DNA from: Cerina sp048266425
GTDB lineage: Bacteria > Bacteroidota > Bacteroidia > Flavobacteriales > Flavobacteriaceae
Length of the DNA: 64,000 bases
Assembly (NCBI GenBank): GCA_048266425.1
Contig: JBLWZN010000020.1
Coordinates: 12,522-76,521 of the forward strand
Direction: 5' to 3'
The notes under the pieces are model-generated. The model had not been told where the DNA came from. It searched no databases and was given only the letters and a program-made list of their open reading frames with translations. Positions within the stretch are counted from its first letter, which is position 1; each line of letters begins with the position of its first letter. The translations under genes and the position numbers were made by a program. Positions 1-7,906 of the stretch are shown here, one piece after another.

Positions 1-1480
1 TAAAATCGATGGGCCATTCCTTTTGTAAAAAGCGCAACCTTACCAATTCCTTTAAATGCCAATCCGTAAATTCATGATAGTTATTGGAAGTTAGAATCTC
101 CCTGTTCCATATAGTGCCGTCCCTGATACTATCCAAATATTTATATTCCTGATTATAAAGGTCAAAAAATCCGTCGAAATGGGAAACGGAATCTATTACC
201 ACAGTTTGAAGATCCACTATGTTGTTTTTCTTAATGGTGAGTATTTTATACGCGGGCAGATATGCGGCCAATGAAGGCACTTGAATATTTACCAAGGTAT
301 TTCCTCTTTCTGTGGTCCTTACACCTGTGTCGTTTATATGCATGTGTCCCCCAAAATGAATGTTTAGGCCGGCATCCGCAAAAATGCGCGCTACCTCTTC
401 ATGGGGAACACGATGTATTTGAAGTTTTTCTCCAATGGTCAGATTATTTATTTGTTCGGATGCACCATCATTAAAATCAACCATTGGGTAATGGCTAAAA
501 GCAATCAATTTCTTTTCCCTTCGTTTAGCTTCCTTGGCAACTTTAGCCACCCATTCAATAAGGTATTGTCTATATTTTATAACGTTGTTGTACCCTGTAC
601 CGTCATTTATATAAGTGGTTTTGCCATTGGAATCTTCCTTTTTAAGATAGGTGTTTCCGTCAAGCGCCAATAACCAAAGCCCATTCACCGGTTCTACCAG
701 ATAGCTGATGTCAGGAATTGGAATGCCATTGCTGGGAATAGTATAGCTTCGATTCTCTAAGAGTGCCGATTCTTTTGCCTCCTTAAAATTATAGGAATCA
801 TAATCGTATTTGGAAAATGGAGTTTCCCAGTAGATATAATCCTTCTTTGGAAAAAAACCAAAATTCCCGAGTATTCCCGTAATTTTTGAATATCCCAAAT
901 TTTTGATATCCTGCGTTATTACGACTGGATTTTCCGAATTTGGATTAAATTTATATAATCCTTCGGTACTCATAATGGGTTGGGGCTTTCCGCCATTGCC
1001 CAAAAAATCATTTTTTCCGCTTTCCCTCCCGAATGGTTGTACTACATCGTGGTTCCCATCAGTTAGAAAAAAGGTGATCCCATAGTTTTTTGAATAGTCC
1101 TCCAAAATTTTCGTTAGACCTCGAACATGGACCGTCTGTCCGTCATCCGAGAAATCTCCTGGAACAATGACCAACTTTATATTTCTTTGTGCCACATTGT
1201 CAAGGGCGGCCAGGAACGCAAAATAATTTTCGTTGAAGATCCTAGTGGAACGTAATTGACTTCCCATGGTCCTTATAAGTGTATATTTTCCATTCTCAGG
1301 ATTCTTTATGCCCCGGTAGTCATTGTCCCGAAATTGTCCATACACATCTTGTAAGTGTATATCCGATAGTACCGCAATTTGAAGCCCCTCTATTGTTTTT
1401 GTCTTCTCAGGAGAACAGGAGTTCGATAATAAAAGGATAACAATTATTATCAATATATGTAATTTTCCTTGTATGCCCAT
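1..1480 (-). CDS. Metallophosphoesterase lipoprotein, 3' end beyond window
   Basis: Calcineurin-like phosphoesterase, probably exported and lipid-anchored. I translated it by hand from the ATG at 1480. The N-terminus is a hydrophobic leader (LHILIIIVILLLSNSC) ending in a lipobox-type Cys at about residue 22. The metal-binding motifs follow in family order: DIHLQD (D-x-H), GDFSDDG (GDxxDxx), DGNHDV (GNHD), SHYPM and GGHMH (GxHxH), so the dimetal centre looks complete. The reading frame is open to base 1, so the C-terminus lies outside the window. The substrate cannot be told; members hydrolyse nucleotides, phospholipids or phosphoproteins. It lies left of the mobilization genes and could be host DNA or cargo of that element. 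Family call is firm, substrate unknown. Confidence 0.9.
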   Translation of the reverse strand, partial: MGIQGKLHILIIIVILLLSNSCSPEKTKTIEGLQIAVLSDIHLQDVYGQFRDNDYRGIKNPENGKYTLIRTMGSQLRSTRIFNENYFAFLAALDNVAQRNIKLVIVPGDFSDDGQTVHVRGLTKILEDYSKNYGITFFLTDGNHDVVQPFGRESGKNDFLGNGGKPQPIMSTEGLYKFNPNSENPVVITQDIKNLGYSKITGILGNFGFFPKKDYIYWETPFSKYDYDSYNFKEAKESALLENRSYTIPSNGIPIPDISYLVEPVNGLWLLALDGNTYLKKEDSNGKTTYINDGTGYNNVIKYRQYLIEWVAKVAKEAKRREKKLIAFSHYPMVDFNDGASEQINNLTIGEKLQIHRVPHEEVARIFADAGLNIHFGGHMHINDTGVRTTERGNTLVNIQVPSLAAYLPAYKILTIKKNNIVDLQTVVIDSVSHFDGFFDLYNQEYKYLDSIRDGTIWNREILTSNNYHEFTDWHLKELVRLRFLQKEWPIDF

Positions 1481-2107
1481 GGAGAATAAATGCGTGAATT
1501 ATTTGGTATATTTTATTGAATCATGTGTTTAGTCCACCATTTTCTTTAATAGTCCGACTTCGTCATTTTTATCATTTGAAAATGTTGTTTCATTCAAAAC
1601 AACGATAAATTAATGATTGTGGAAATATTAGGGTTATAAATATTATGCAAAGGTTTGCATGGTCTACTTTGGGGGTATTTATTTAGTTTAGTTTAGAGAA
1701 GGAACTTGAAATGCCTTTTTCCTAAAAATGATGAATGTTGTAGCGCTATTTAAACATCCTGCTCAATTGAATTTAATTTTTACCAAATTGGCATGAAAAT
1801 CCAATCCAATATAGATATGTTATAATTTGTAATATGCTTTATTTCAATTGGTTGTTAAAGTTTTGCGTCCTGCATCCTTCGGCATATTGGACATTTGTAT
1901 TTTAGTGAACATTTTGAGTTCATTAGGTTAGAGAACAAAGGACTTGCTGATTTTGATAAACAAACGCAACTATTCCAGCGAACAAGGCTAATCATAATTT
2001 TGTAAATAATAAATTCTAACCATGGATTAAAGGATGTAGAAATGTAAGGCGAGATTAAGGGTTTGTTTTTGGTTGATTCGATATCATATTACTCCGAGCA
2101 TAGGAAG

Positions 2108-2258
2108 TAGGAAAGCCCTCCACTCCAGTCCACCTTTCCGGACAGGTTCCACCGCTCGATAGGTAAGCCCTTCCCTTCGGATTTCCCCGCCCCCTCGGTG
2201 CCGCGCCAAAGCACAGAGGGAGAAAAACCCCTTGTCCTTTCTTTTCCCTACGCACATA
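2108..2258. repeat. GC-rich repeat, copy A
   Basis: About 150 bp, markedly richer in GC than its surroundings, and similar to a second copy at 2505-2658. The longest identical run is 22 bases (2186-2207 here, 2590-2611 in copy B), and the run gagaaaaaccccttg is also shared. Order is conserved along the whole length with substitutions and small indels, so this is an old direct repeat. Function unknown. Confidence 0.75.
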
Positions 2259-2290
2259 AGCCAATTTTCGCTGAATCTACACCTCTAGGG

Positions 2291-2326
2291 ATAATTATAT
2301 ATTTAATTAATTAAATATATAATTAT
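2291..2326. repeat. Perfect 36-bp AT palindrome
   Basis: The left 18 bases (ATAATTATATATTTAATT) are exactly the reverse complement of the right 18, with no spacer and no mismatch. It lies between the two GC-rich repeat copies, about 590 bp upstream of mobC. Possible roles are a protein-binding site, a replication or recombination structure, or a cruciform; the sequence alone does not decide. It has no GC stem and no T-tract, so it is not a typical terminator. Confidence 0.8.
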
Positions 2327-2504
2327 ATGTTTTTAAAGCATTGATAATAAATATTTTATGGATAATGGGAGTGGAAATATACTAAATATGTATTTCTTTT
2401 TCCTTTGACCGGAATTATTGCGATTTATGATATTTGACAATCTTCAACCTAGTTCTGAGAGATGGTGCCAGCTTGGAAAACGATATAAAACCCCAAGCCC
2501 CTGC

Positions 2505-2658
2505 GGGAGCGGGAAAACCCTCCCCTCCGATCCTCCAATTCCGGATAGGTTGCACCGCCCAAAAAGGAAGCCCCTCCGCTCCGGATCTTCCCGCCCCCTC
2601 GGTGCCGCGCCGAAGCCCAAGGGGAGAAAAACCCCTTGCTCTTCTTTCCCCTAACCAC
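2505..2658. repeat. GC-rich repeat, copy B
   Basis: Second copy of the repeat at 2108-2258, in the same orientation with its core about 404 bp further on. It ends about 260 bp before mobC. Alternative open frames on both strands across it are compositional. Confidence 0.75.
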
Positions 2659-2731
2659 AATAATCCACTTTTTTTATGTTTCCCCGGCATTTTTTCAAGA
2701 CCAAATAAGACCATTTAAAAATGCTGTTTGG

Positions 2732-2765
2732 TCCCATATGGCCTTATATGGCCCTATATGGTTTT
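2732..2765. repeat. Tandem decamers ending TATATGG or CATATGG
   Basis: Three consecutive 10-bp units (tcccatatgg, ccttatatgg, ccctatatgg) followed by tttt. Two related units followed by ttttat lie just upstream of the integrase start at about 7014-7036. Ten-bp spacing puts them on one face of the helix. Occurrence at both ends of the mob-int block suggests arm-type integrase or excision-factor sites; this is inference. Confidence 0.5.
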
Positions 2766-2830
2766 GACACGTAAAATACTGATAATAAGATTATTATAAC
2801 CGAAAATCATTTTCTATATTTATATGTAAT

Positions 2831-2894
2831 TATCCGTTTTGACGGATAGCAAGTTGTATTCTAAGTAACTTAGAATTGCCTACTTCTGACGAAG
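2831..2894. other. Candidate origin of transfer (oriT)
   Basis: Three inverted repeats lie in succession directly before mobC: TATCCGT/ACGGATA (2831-2837 and 2842-2848), TTCTAAGT/ACTTAGAA with a 1-bp centre (2859-2875), and CTTC/GAAG (2883-2894). Mobilization origins commonly sit just upstream of the accessory and relaxase genes and carry such repeats beside the nic site. The nic position cannot be assigned from sequence. They could instead be operators for MobC autoregulation. Confidence 0.5.
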
Positions 2895-2919
2895 TGTTTG
2901 ACCTAAAAAAACGCAGGGA

Positions 2920-3306
2920 ATGGAACAAGGGAAAAGGGGACGAAAACGATTGGGGAACAGGAAGCGGTACCACAACGTAATGCTCCGTTTCAACGATGCG
3001 GAATATGAAAGGCTGAAGAAAATTGCGGGATCCTACAACCTTGATATTTCAGAAAGGGGAACCATAAGCCCACTCTTGAGAAGATTGGTCCTGCGCACGG
3101 GATCGGAAGAAAAGGACCGACTACCGGACACCTCCGATCTGGCATACCATATCAACAGGATCGGCAGGAACATCAACCAACTGGTAAAACTGGCGCACTA
3201 CAAGAACCGGAGAAGCCCGAACAGCAGTCTGACGGAAGAGATACTAAGGACCAACGGGCTACTGCACGAACTTATCGAAATCACATTGGAAGGACAAACG
3301 GGATGA
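2920..3306 (+). CDS. MobC-like relaxosome accessory protein
   Basis: Small basic protein of 128 residues. A basic N-terminal tail (about 1-20) precedes a ribbon-helix-helix-like stretch (MLRFNDAEYERLKKIA, about 22-37), and a C-terminal part contains HINRIGRNINQLVKLAH, the motif typical of MobC/BfmB-type proteins. Family members bind oriT and help the relaxase nick DNA. The gene overlaps the relaxase start by 4 bases (ATGA), indicating translational coupling, and follows the oriT-like repeats closely. Length is normal for the family. Confidence 0.85.
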   Translation: MEQGKRGRKRLGNRKRYHNVMLRFNDAEYERLKKIAGSYNLDISERGTISPLLRRLVLRTGSEEKDRLPDTSDLAYHINRIGRNINQLVKLAHYKNRRSPNSSLTEEILRTNGLLHELIEITLEGQTG

Positions 3307-5585
3307 TCGGAAGGATACTATATCGGGAAAGCTGCCAGGGCGTACTGAACTATGTGTTCGGCAAGGAGGGCATGCGCATTCTCGGATATGGCAACATGTA
3401 CTCCCAGGACATATCGAAAAAGTTCTTCGCCAGCGTGCTCCATTTCCAGGGACAGCGCAACGCCACAAAGAACCGCTATGCCCATATCACCCTGAACCTT
3501 CCCCGTGGCGAACACCTTGATGACAGGACCTTCCATGAGGTCTCCAATGAATACATGGAACACATGGGCTATGGGGAACAGCCCTACGTAACGGTACGGC
3601 ACACCGATACCAAGCACGAGCATGTCCATATCATAACCACCAATGTGGACGAATCCGGAAAGGTGCTCGGAACCTTCAACAGCTACCGAAGGAACATCTC
3701 CACCCAGAAATACCTGGAAAGGAAGTTCGGCCTTACCCCATCCCCAGAAACACGACAAGAAAAGGAACTCCCACAATACGAAATGCCGGAATTCAAGAAC
3801 GAGGACACCAACGGGGTCCGGTTCTATATACAGGACATAACAAACAACGCCATCCAGAAGTATAGGGTAAGGAGCTTTAAGGAATTGGCCGAACTATTAA
3901 GACCGCACCATATCCAGGTAAAAACCGTGAACCACAATGGCAGGCTGGGCGTATCGTTCGGCATCGAAATAAAGAACGGCTACCGGTCGAGGTTTATCAA
4001 CGGGTATACCGTCCATCCACAACTGAGCGGACCAAAACTGCAAAAGATGTTCGAGCTAAACCAAAAATCAAAACTGTTGCCCATGGCCAAGAAACGGTTG
4101 GAAAAACAACTAAGGACAACCTACAGCCTCTTCAGGGCAATAGACCCCAAAGACCTTCCCGATATCCTAGGATTGCACCAAAACTTGGACTGCAGGCTAG
4201 AATACAATGAACATGGAAAAGCCGTGGACTTTACCATCTATGACAAATCGGGATATGTCCTAAGGAGCAAGGAAATAGCGGAGGATATCGGAATACTGGA
4301 AAACCAAGAGCTGTTCGAGAGCGAATATACCCGGATGCATGAAGAGAGCCTACAGCTGCAGCTGGAAATGCAACGTTGCATCAGGGAAGCCTACCATAAT
4401 ACCTATCAAGCAACAAGGAACAAGACCCTTTACTCGGAACATATCGAGAGGATGCCAATAATGTCCATAGTGAGGGAAATGGCGAAGTCGGAACGATCTA
4501 GGTTCCTCCAAAAATATATGCACGGCGACAAGGAAAAACTGGGCGACCTGATACGGTCCCAGTTCGACATAGTAAATGACAAGCTTTACGTTACAGAATC
4601 GATAAAGGAAGAACAGAAACTAAATGAAAAGGCGGAGCTTATAAAACAAGTAATCGAAAAACAGCTATTAGAACCCACAAAACAAACGGGAGTCCTGCAT
4701 GAACTTATCCAAAGCCTTGGCACCAGATACGACAACGGCACCCTGACCTACGCAAACTCCAACAGGCACAAGGTCAACTTGGATATTGGCCATGTATCAA
4801 TACCAAACAAAATCGATTTTTATGCCTCCCCGGGCTTTATAAAGGAGAACGAAAAGGTATTGGACGGACTCTTGAACGACAGAACGGCAAAAGAGATCAA
4901 ACCAAGCCCGACCGCGATATTCCTGCCGTTGATGTTCCCGAGCTTCTATAGTGCAATGGACCCAAAATACAGACAGCGGTTTGACAAGCTGGTCCTGAAG
5001 ACCTACTGTAGATATGCGGAGCGGATGCACGTACCCTTCGAGAAATCCCCGAAGGACTACATGCAGTTCTTCAATGCCAAAGGCTTCCATTTTATAAGAA
5101 GGGAAGAAAAGCTGTGCATCGCTTCGATATATTCCAAGGAGCCGGTATACGTTCCGCTTCCAAAGAGAACGCAGGCCTATCTGGAATCAACGAACGGCCT
5201 GAACAAGATCTTGTATGATCAGACAGAAACTTTGGCCGATATCAAAACCGACGGGCAGGACAATTTGAAAAGGTTATGGTCCGCCCATCTGATGGAGCGG
5301 GGGCAATATCGGAAGGCGGCCTACTTGTATATTTTAGAGGGAGTTACGCCGAACCTCCCGTTACAGATAATGGAACATCACATGGGGAACGGGTTCAAGG
5401 AGGCGTTGGTCGCTGTTTCCAAAAAACGCATCGATGCAGAACACGGACGCTTTCTAAGAAGGGGAATCTATGCCCTGGGCAATCTGTTTGCCAGCAGAAT
5501 CCACAAAGAGGAAGAAGCCTTCAACGGCTTCAAGGACGAGATGACGGACTGGTCCAAGTACAAGGGCAGGGGTCTTTCGATATAG
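3303..5585 (+). CDS. Relaxase/mobilization nuclease (MobA-type)
   Basis: Protein of 760 residues with an N-terminal relaxase domain (about 1-260). Tyrosines near the N-terminus (Y7, Y17) are nucleophile candidates. The His-rich metal motif HTDTKHEHVHI (100-110) is typical of the MOBP/MobA-VirD2 group. Such enzymes cleave one strand at oriT, stay covalently bound to the 5' end and pilot it to the recipient. The C-terminal 500 residues are charged and mainly helical without a recognised domain. No coupling protein or type IV secretion genes are present, so transfer would need a helper element. It overlaps mobC and appears full length. Confidence 0.88.
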   Translation: MIGRILYRESCQGVLNYVFGKEGMRILGYGNMYSQDISKKFFASVLHFQGQRNATKNRYAHITLNLPRGEHLDDRTFHEVSNEYMEHMGYGEQPYVTVRHTDTKHEHVHIITTNVDESGKVLGTFNSYRRNISTQKYLERKFGLTPSPETRQEKELPQYEMPEFKNEDTNGVRFYIQDITNNAIQKYRVRSFKELAELLRPHHIQVKTVNHNGRLGVSFGIEIKNGYRSRFINGYTVHPQLSGPKLQKMFELNQKSKLLPMAKKRLEKQLRTTYSLFRAIDPKDLPDILGLHQNLDCRLEYNEHGKAVDFTIYDKSGYVLRSKEIAEDIGILENQELFESEYTRMHEESLQLQLEMQRCIREAYHNTYQATRNKTLYSEHIERMPIMSIVREMAKSERSRFLQKYMHGDKEKLGDLIRSQFDIVNDKLYVTESIKEEQKLNEKAELIKQVIEKQLLEPTKQTGVLHELIQSLGTRYDNGTLTYANSNRHKVNLDIGHVSIPNKIDFYASPGFIKENEKVLDGLLNDRTAKEIKPSPTAIFLPLMFPSFYSAMDPKYRQRFDKLVLKTYCRYAERMHVPFEKSPKDYMQFFNAKGFHFIRREEKLCIASIYSKEPVYVPLPKRTQAYLESTNGLNKILYDQTETLADIKTDGQDNLKRLWSAHLMERGQYRKAAYLYILEGVTPNLPLQIMEHHMGNGFKEALVAVSKKRIDAEHGRFLRRGIYALGNLFASRIHKEEEAFNGFKDEMTDWSKYKGRGLSI

Positions 5586-5713
5586 GATTTAGAAGAATGG
5601 ATCCCAACTGGAATTTTGCACCCTCACGGGCGCTTTTCTGTGGATAGGGGAAAGAAGAGAAACGGGTTTTGTTATTCCGCAGGTGATATTACCAAGAGAC
5701 CGATACAGGAAAA

Positions 5714-6937
5714 TTAAAAATTTATAACAGCATCTAGTGCCTCGTCGGCTTCTTTATGAATAAAATTAGCTTGGTAGTTTATTGTTGTTTTTAGATCACT
5801 ATGTCGATATAGTTTTTGAAGCATTAGCGGGTGAATTTTATCCCCTGCAATATTGCCAAAGGAATGCCGCGCAATATGCATAGTGATTTTCTTGTCAATC
5901 TTCGCCTTTCCAGCAATTAGCTTTAAATACTTATTGAATTTTAAAGTTGCATTTTTTGTGCTTCGCAACATTCTATCGAAATTGTCAGGTTCGATACCTC
6001 TTAATTCTGGGAAGATAAACTCATTAACGTTAAGATTTGGGTCTGCATAATTATTAATGATTTCCTGAAGCTTATCCGATATTTTTAAGGAGATTACCTT
6101 GCTGTTTTTGTTCATACGATAATACAGCCGTCCTTCATGAATATCGCTCCATCGTATTTTTAAAACATCACCAATTCGCATTCCTGCCAAGTAAAAGCTA
6201 AACATCCAAACATTTCTCGCATGATTTTGTGGTCCATGCTCGGAAAGGTCAAGATTTGCAATACGGGAAATTTCTTCTTCCGATAACCCAATTTTGACAG
6301 ATTGCGGTATCCTGATTCTAACTTTGCCTTTTTCCGACCCAAATGGATAAAATTCCTGTTTTATCAGTTTTTCTTGAATAGCTCTATTATATAGGGTGCG
6401 GATGAACATAAGAATATTGGCAATACTCCGGTCTCCAAGTGTTCCAAGAGCTCTTAAGTGACTTTGGAGGCCACGAAGAAATGTAACAGTTATCTGATCA
6501 AAGTTTAGGGATTTTCCGCCTACGTAGTCTTTGATGCGATTGAGCAGTGGGCGTTCACTATCGATCCGAGAAAACTTCTTGCTTTCTTCGAGTTGTTTGA
6601 AGTGCTTTTCGGCATAATCGAAAAAGGAATGTCCTGTATATGTAATGGTCAATTGGGTTTTAAGTTCTCCTATGGAAAAATGATCGCCGTCTTTTGCCGT
6701 AGTATCCAGTAAAATTTCATTTGCTTCGGCTTGCCTGCTTGCAATAAGATTATTTAATCGGGCAGAGTTTGGGTGTGATTTTTTAACTCGCTGTTTAGAT
6801 TCGTCCCAATATTTAGGGTCGAGATATTGGCCTGTATATAAAAAAGTTGATTTTCTGTCTTTAGTGATGCGCACAGTAATGGGAAAAAGCCCTTGTTTAT
6901 TACTTTTTTTTCTTAATATTACGTTGATTGTCGCCAT
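5714..6937 (-). CDS. Tyrosine recombinase/integrase, Bacteroidota phage-SAM-like type
   Basis: Protein of 407 residues. The N-terminal arm-binding domain (about 1-85; ATINVILRKKSNKQG start) is followed by a SAM-like core-binding domain (about 105-200) and the catalytic domain (about 215-400). Visible catalytic features are the first Arg in AGMRIGDVLKIRWSDI, the HIARHSFGN box (H-x-x-R) and a later HSDLKTTINYQ with the nucleophile Tyr. All key residues are present, so it is probably active. It reads toward the relaxase, and its 5' end lies about 165 bp from a tRNA-end-like sequence at 7098-7120, the usual arrangement for integrases that target tRNA genes. Confidence 0.93.
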   Translation of the reverse strand: MATINVILRKKSNKQGLFPITVRITKDRKSTFLYTGQYLDPKYWDESKQRVKKSHPNSARLNNLIASRQAEANEILLDTTAKDGDHFSIGELKTQLTITYTGHSFFDYAEKHFKQLEESKKFSRIDSERPLLNRIKDYVGGKSLNFDQITVTFLRGLQSHLRALGTLGDRSIANILMFIRTLYNRAIQEKLIKQEFYPFGSEKGKVRIRIPQSVKIGLSEEEISRIANLDLSEHGPQNHARNVWMFSFYLAGMRIGDVLKIRWSDIHEGRLYYRMNKNSKVISLKISDKLQEIINNYADPNLNVNEFIFPELRGIEPDNFDRMLRSTKNATLKFNKYLKLIAGKAKIDKKITMHIARHSFGNIAGDKIHPLMLQKLYRHSDLKTTINYQANFIHKEADEALDAVINF

Positions 6938-7097
6938 GATTTTCTGTGCTAGTTGGATAAAGATACAAATTCCAGGTACAACATAGGTACAACAAATGGT
7001 GGTTTTACTTGTATTTATATGGTCCTATATGGTTTTATGATTTTTATAAAATGCTCATAACCAATTAAATAAGATTAAATTAAACCATAAATTTGTA

Positions 7098-7120
7098 AGT
7101 TCGAGTCCTAGTAGGCCAAC
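7098..7120 (+). other. tRNA 3'-end-like fragment, candidate attachment site
   Basis: The sequence agttcgagtcctagtaggcc contains a T-loop match (TTCGAGT) followed by a T-stem and acceptor-like 3' half. The bases just 5' (ttgtaag) do not pair as a T-stem and no anticodon or D arm precedes, so it is a fragment, not a gene. A tRNA 3' end next to an outward integrase start suggests the right end (attR) of the mobilizable element. The intact tRNA would then lie at the other end, which I did not find in the window. Confidence 0.5.
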
Positions 7121-7136
7121 AAAGTTTTTATTATAT

Positions 7137-7167
7137 GTCCCGATTTCAAATGGAATCGGGACTTTTT
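7137..7167 (+). terminator. Rho-independent terminator, array unit 1
   Basis: Stem gtcccgatt pairs with aatcgggac around a short loop and is followed by TTTTT. The flanking AA and TT make it partly bidirectional. Probably the native terminator of the tRNA whose 3' end lies just before it. Confidence 0.85.
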
Positions 7168-7252
7168 GGTTATTCTGGGAATGTAGGACGAGAAGTTTAT
7201 CCTGAGCGAAGTCGAAGGGAGTCCTAGTAGGCCAACAAAGTTTTTATTATAA

Positions 7253-7283
7253 GTCCCGATTTCAAATGGAATCGGGACTTTTT
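7253..7283 (+). terminator. Rho-independent terminator, array unit 2
   Basis: Same hairpin and T-run as unit 1, displaced by exactly 116 bases. Confidence 0.85.
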
Positions 7284-7368
7284 GGTTATTCTGGGAATTT
7301 AGGACGAGAAGGTTATCCTGAGCGAAGTCGAAGGGAGTCCTAGTAGGCCAACAAAGTTTTTATTATAA

Positions 7369-7401
7369 GTCCCGATTTCAAATGGAATCGGGACTTTTTT
7401 G
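7369..7401 (+). terminator. Rho-independent terminator, array unit 3
   Basis: Same hairpin as units 1 and 2, with a longer T-run; the array ends here. Confidence 0.85.
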
Positions 7402-7906
7402 TTTCCTAGGTCTTGGAAATAAAAGTTTTTTACTTCTAAATTGCCTTTTACTGTTGCCACAAGAGATCGCAATACAATGCACCTTGACTAGTATGAGTTG
7501 GGTTTCTTCTTGGAACCATTCGAAAGCCATCATCTTTTAAAACATAATATAACCCTCATCTGTAATCTTCAACCAATGGTTTGCCACATGGATTTCTACA
7601 AAGCAAAAGGTAAGATTAGGATTATTGATGAACTTTTTGATGTATGCAAAAATTGACAGGCGAATTAATATGCGCCCCTGTAGGAAAGCATGGACGTGTA
7701 AAATTTCGAATCAATTCTCTTTTGTTATAATTATAACATACTAACCTACCGTTTTCCCTCTATGGGCAGCGTTTATGTGGCTTTTGAATGTAAAATCAAT
7801 TCGTAAAATTTTTGGAATTTGGCAATACTTTAAAATATATTTACTAATATTAACACGATTTTAAGACCAAAAGGCTTGCCTTGATAATCCGCAGGGTAAT
7901 TTTTTT

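Larger units (their letters stand above)
1481..2919. other. 1.4-kb non-coding region upstream of the mobilization genes
   Basis: No credible gene is seen. The left part (1481-2080) is AT-rich without recognisable features. The right part holds two GC-rich repeat copies, a perfect AT palindrome, short tandem decamers and a cluster of inverted repeats, each listed separately. The short open frames through the GC-rich repeats exist on both strands and read as low-complexity Arg/Gly/Pro sequence, so they are not called as genes. Confidence 0.7.
7104..7400 (+). repeat. 116-bp tandem repeat array, about 2.6 units
   Basis: Units start with agtcctagtaggccaacaaa at 7104, 7220 and 7336, an exact period of 116 bases, and are nearly identical. 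Each unit has the tRNA-end-like segment, then a terminator hairpin. Units 1 and 2 also have cctgagcgaagtcgaaggg. The third unit stops after its hairpin. The array looks like duplications of the region behind a tRNA 3' end. Unit length and lack of variable spacers rule out a CRISPR array. Confidence 0.9.
6938..7906. other. Non-coding region with att-like site and tandem array
   Basis: Contains two TATATGG decamers (about 7014-7036), a tRNA-3'-end-like sequence (7098-7120) and the 116-bp tandem array with terminators (7104-7400). From 7430 to 7906 no gene is recognised. This last stretch is AT-rich leader sequence before the SusC gene, and I could not place a consensus Bacteroidota promoter in it. 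Confidence 0.6.

Noticed and set aside
2055..2718. Open frames of 69-99 codons on both strands through the GC-rich repeats
   Set aside because: They overlap each other on opposite strands, read as low-complexity Arg/Gly/Pro sequence and track the composition of the repeats.
7017..7120. Complete tRNA gene before the tandem array
   Set aside because: Only a T-loop and 3' half are seen; there is no anticodon arm, D arm or matching 5' acceptor strand.
7104..7400. CRISPR array
   Set aside because: Units are 116 bp and nearly identical throughout, with no variable spacers and no cas genes.
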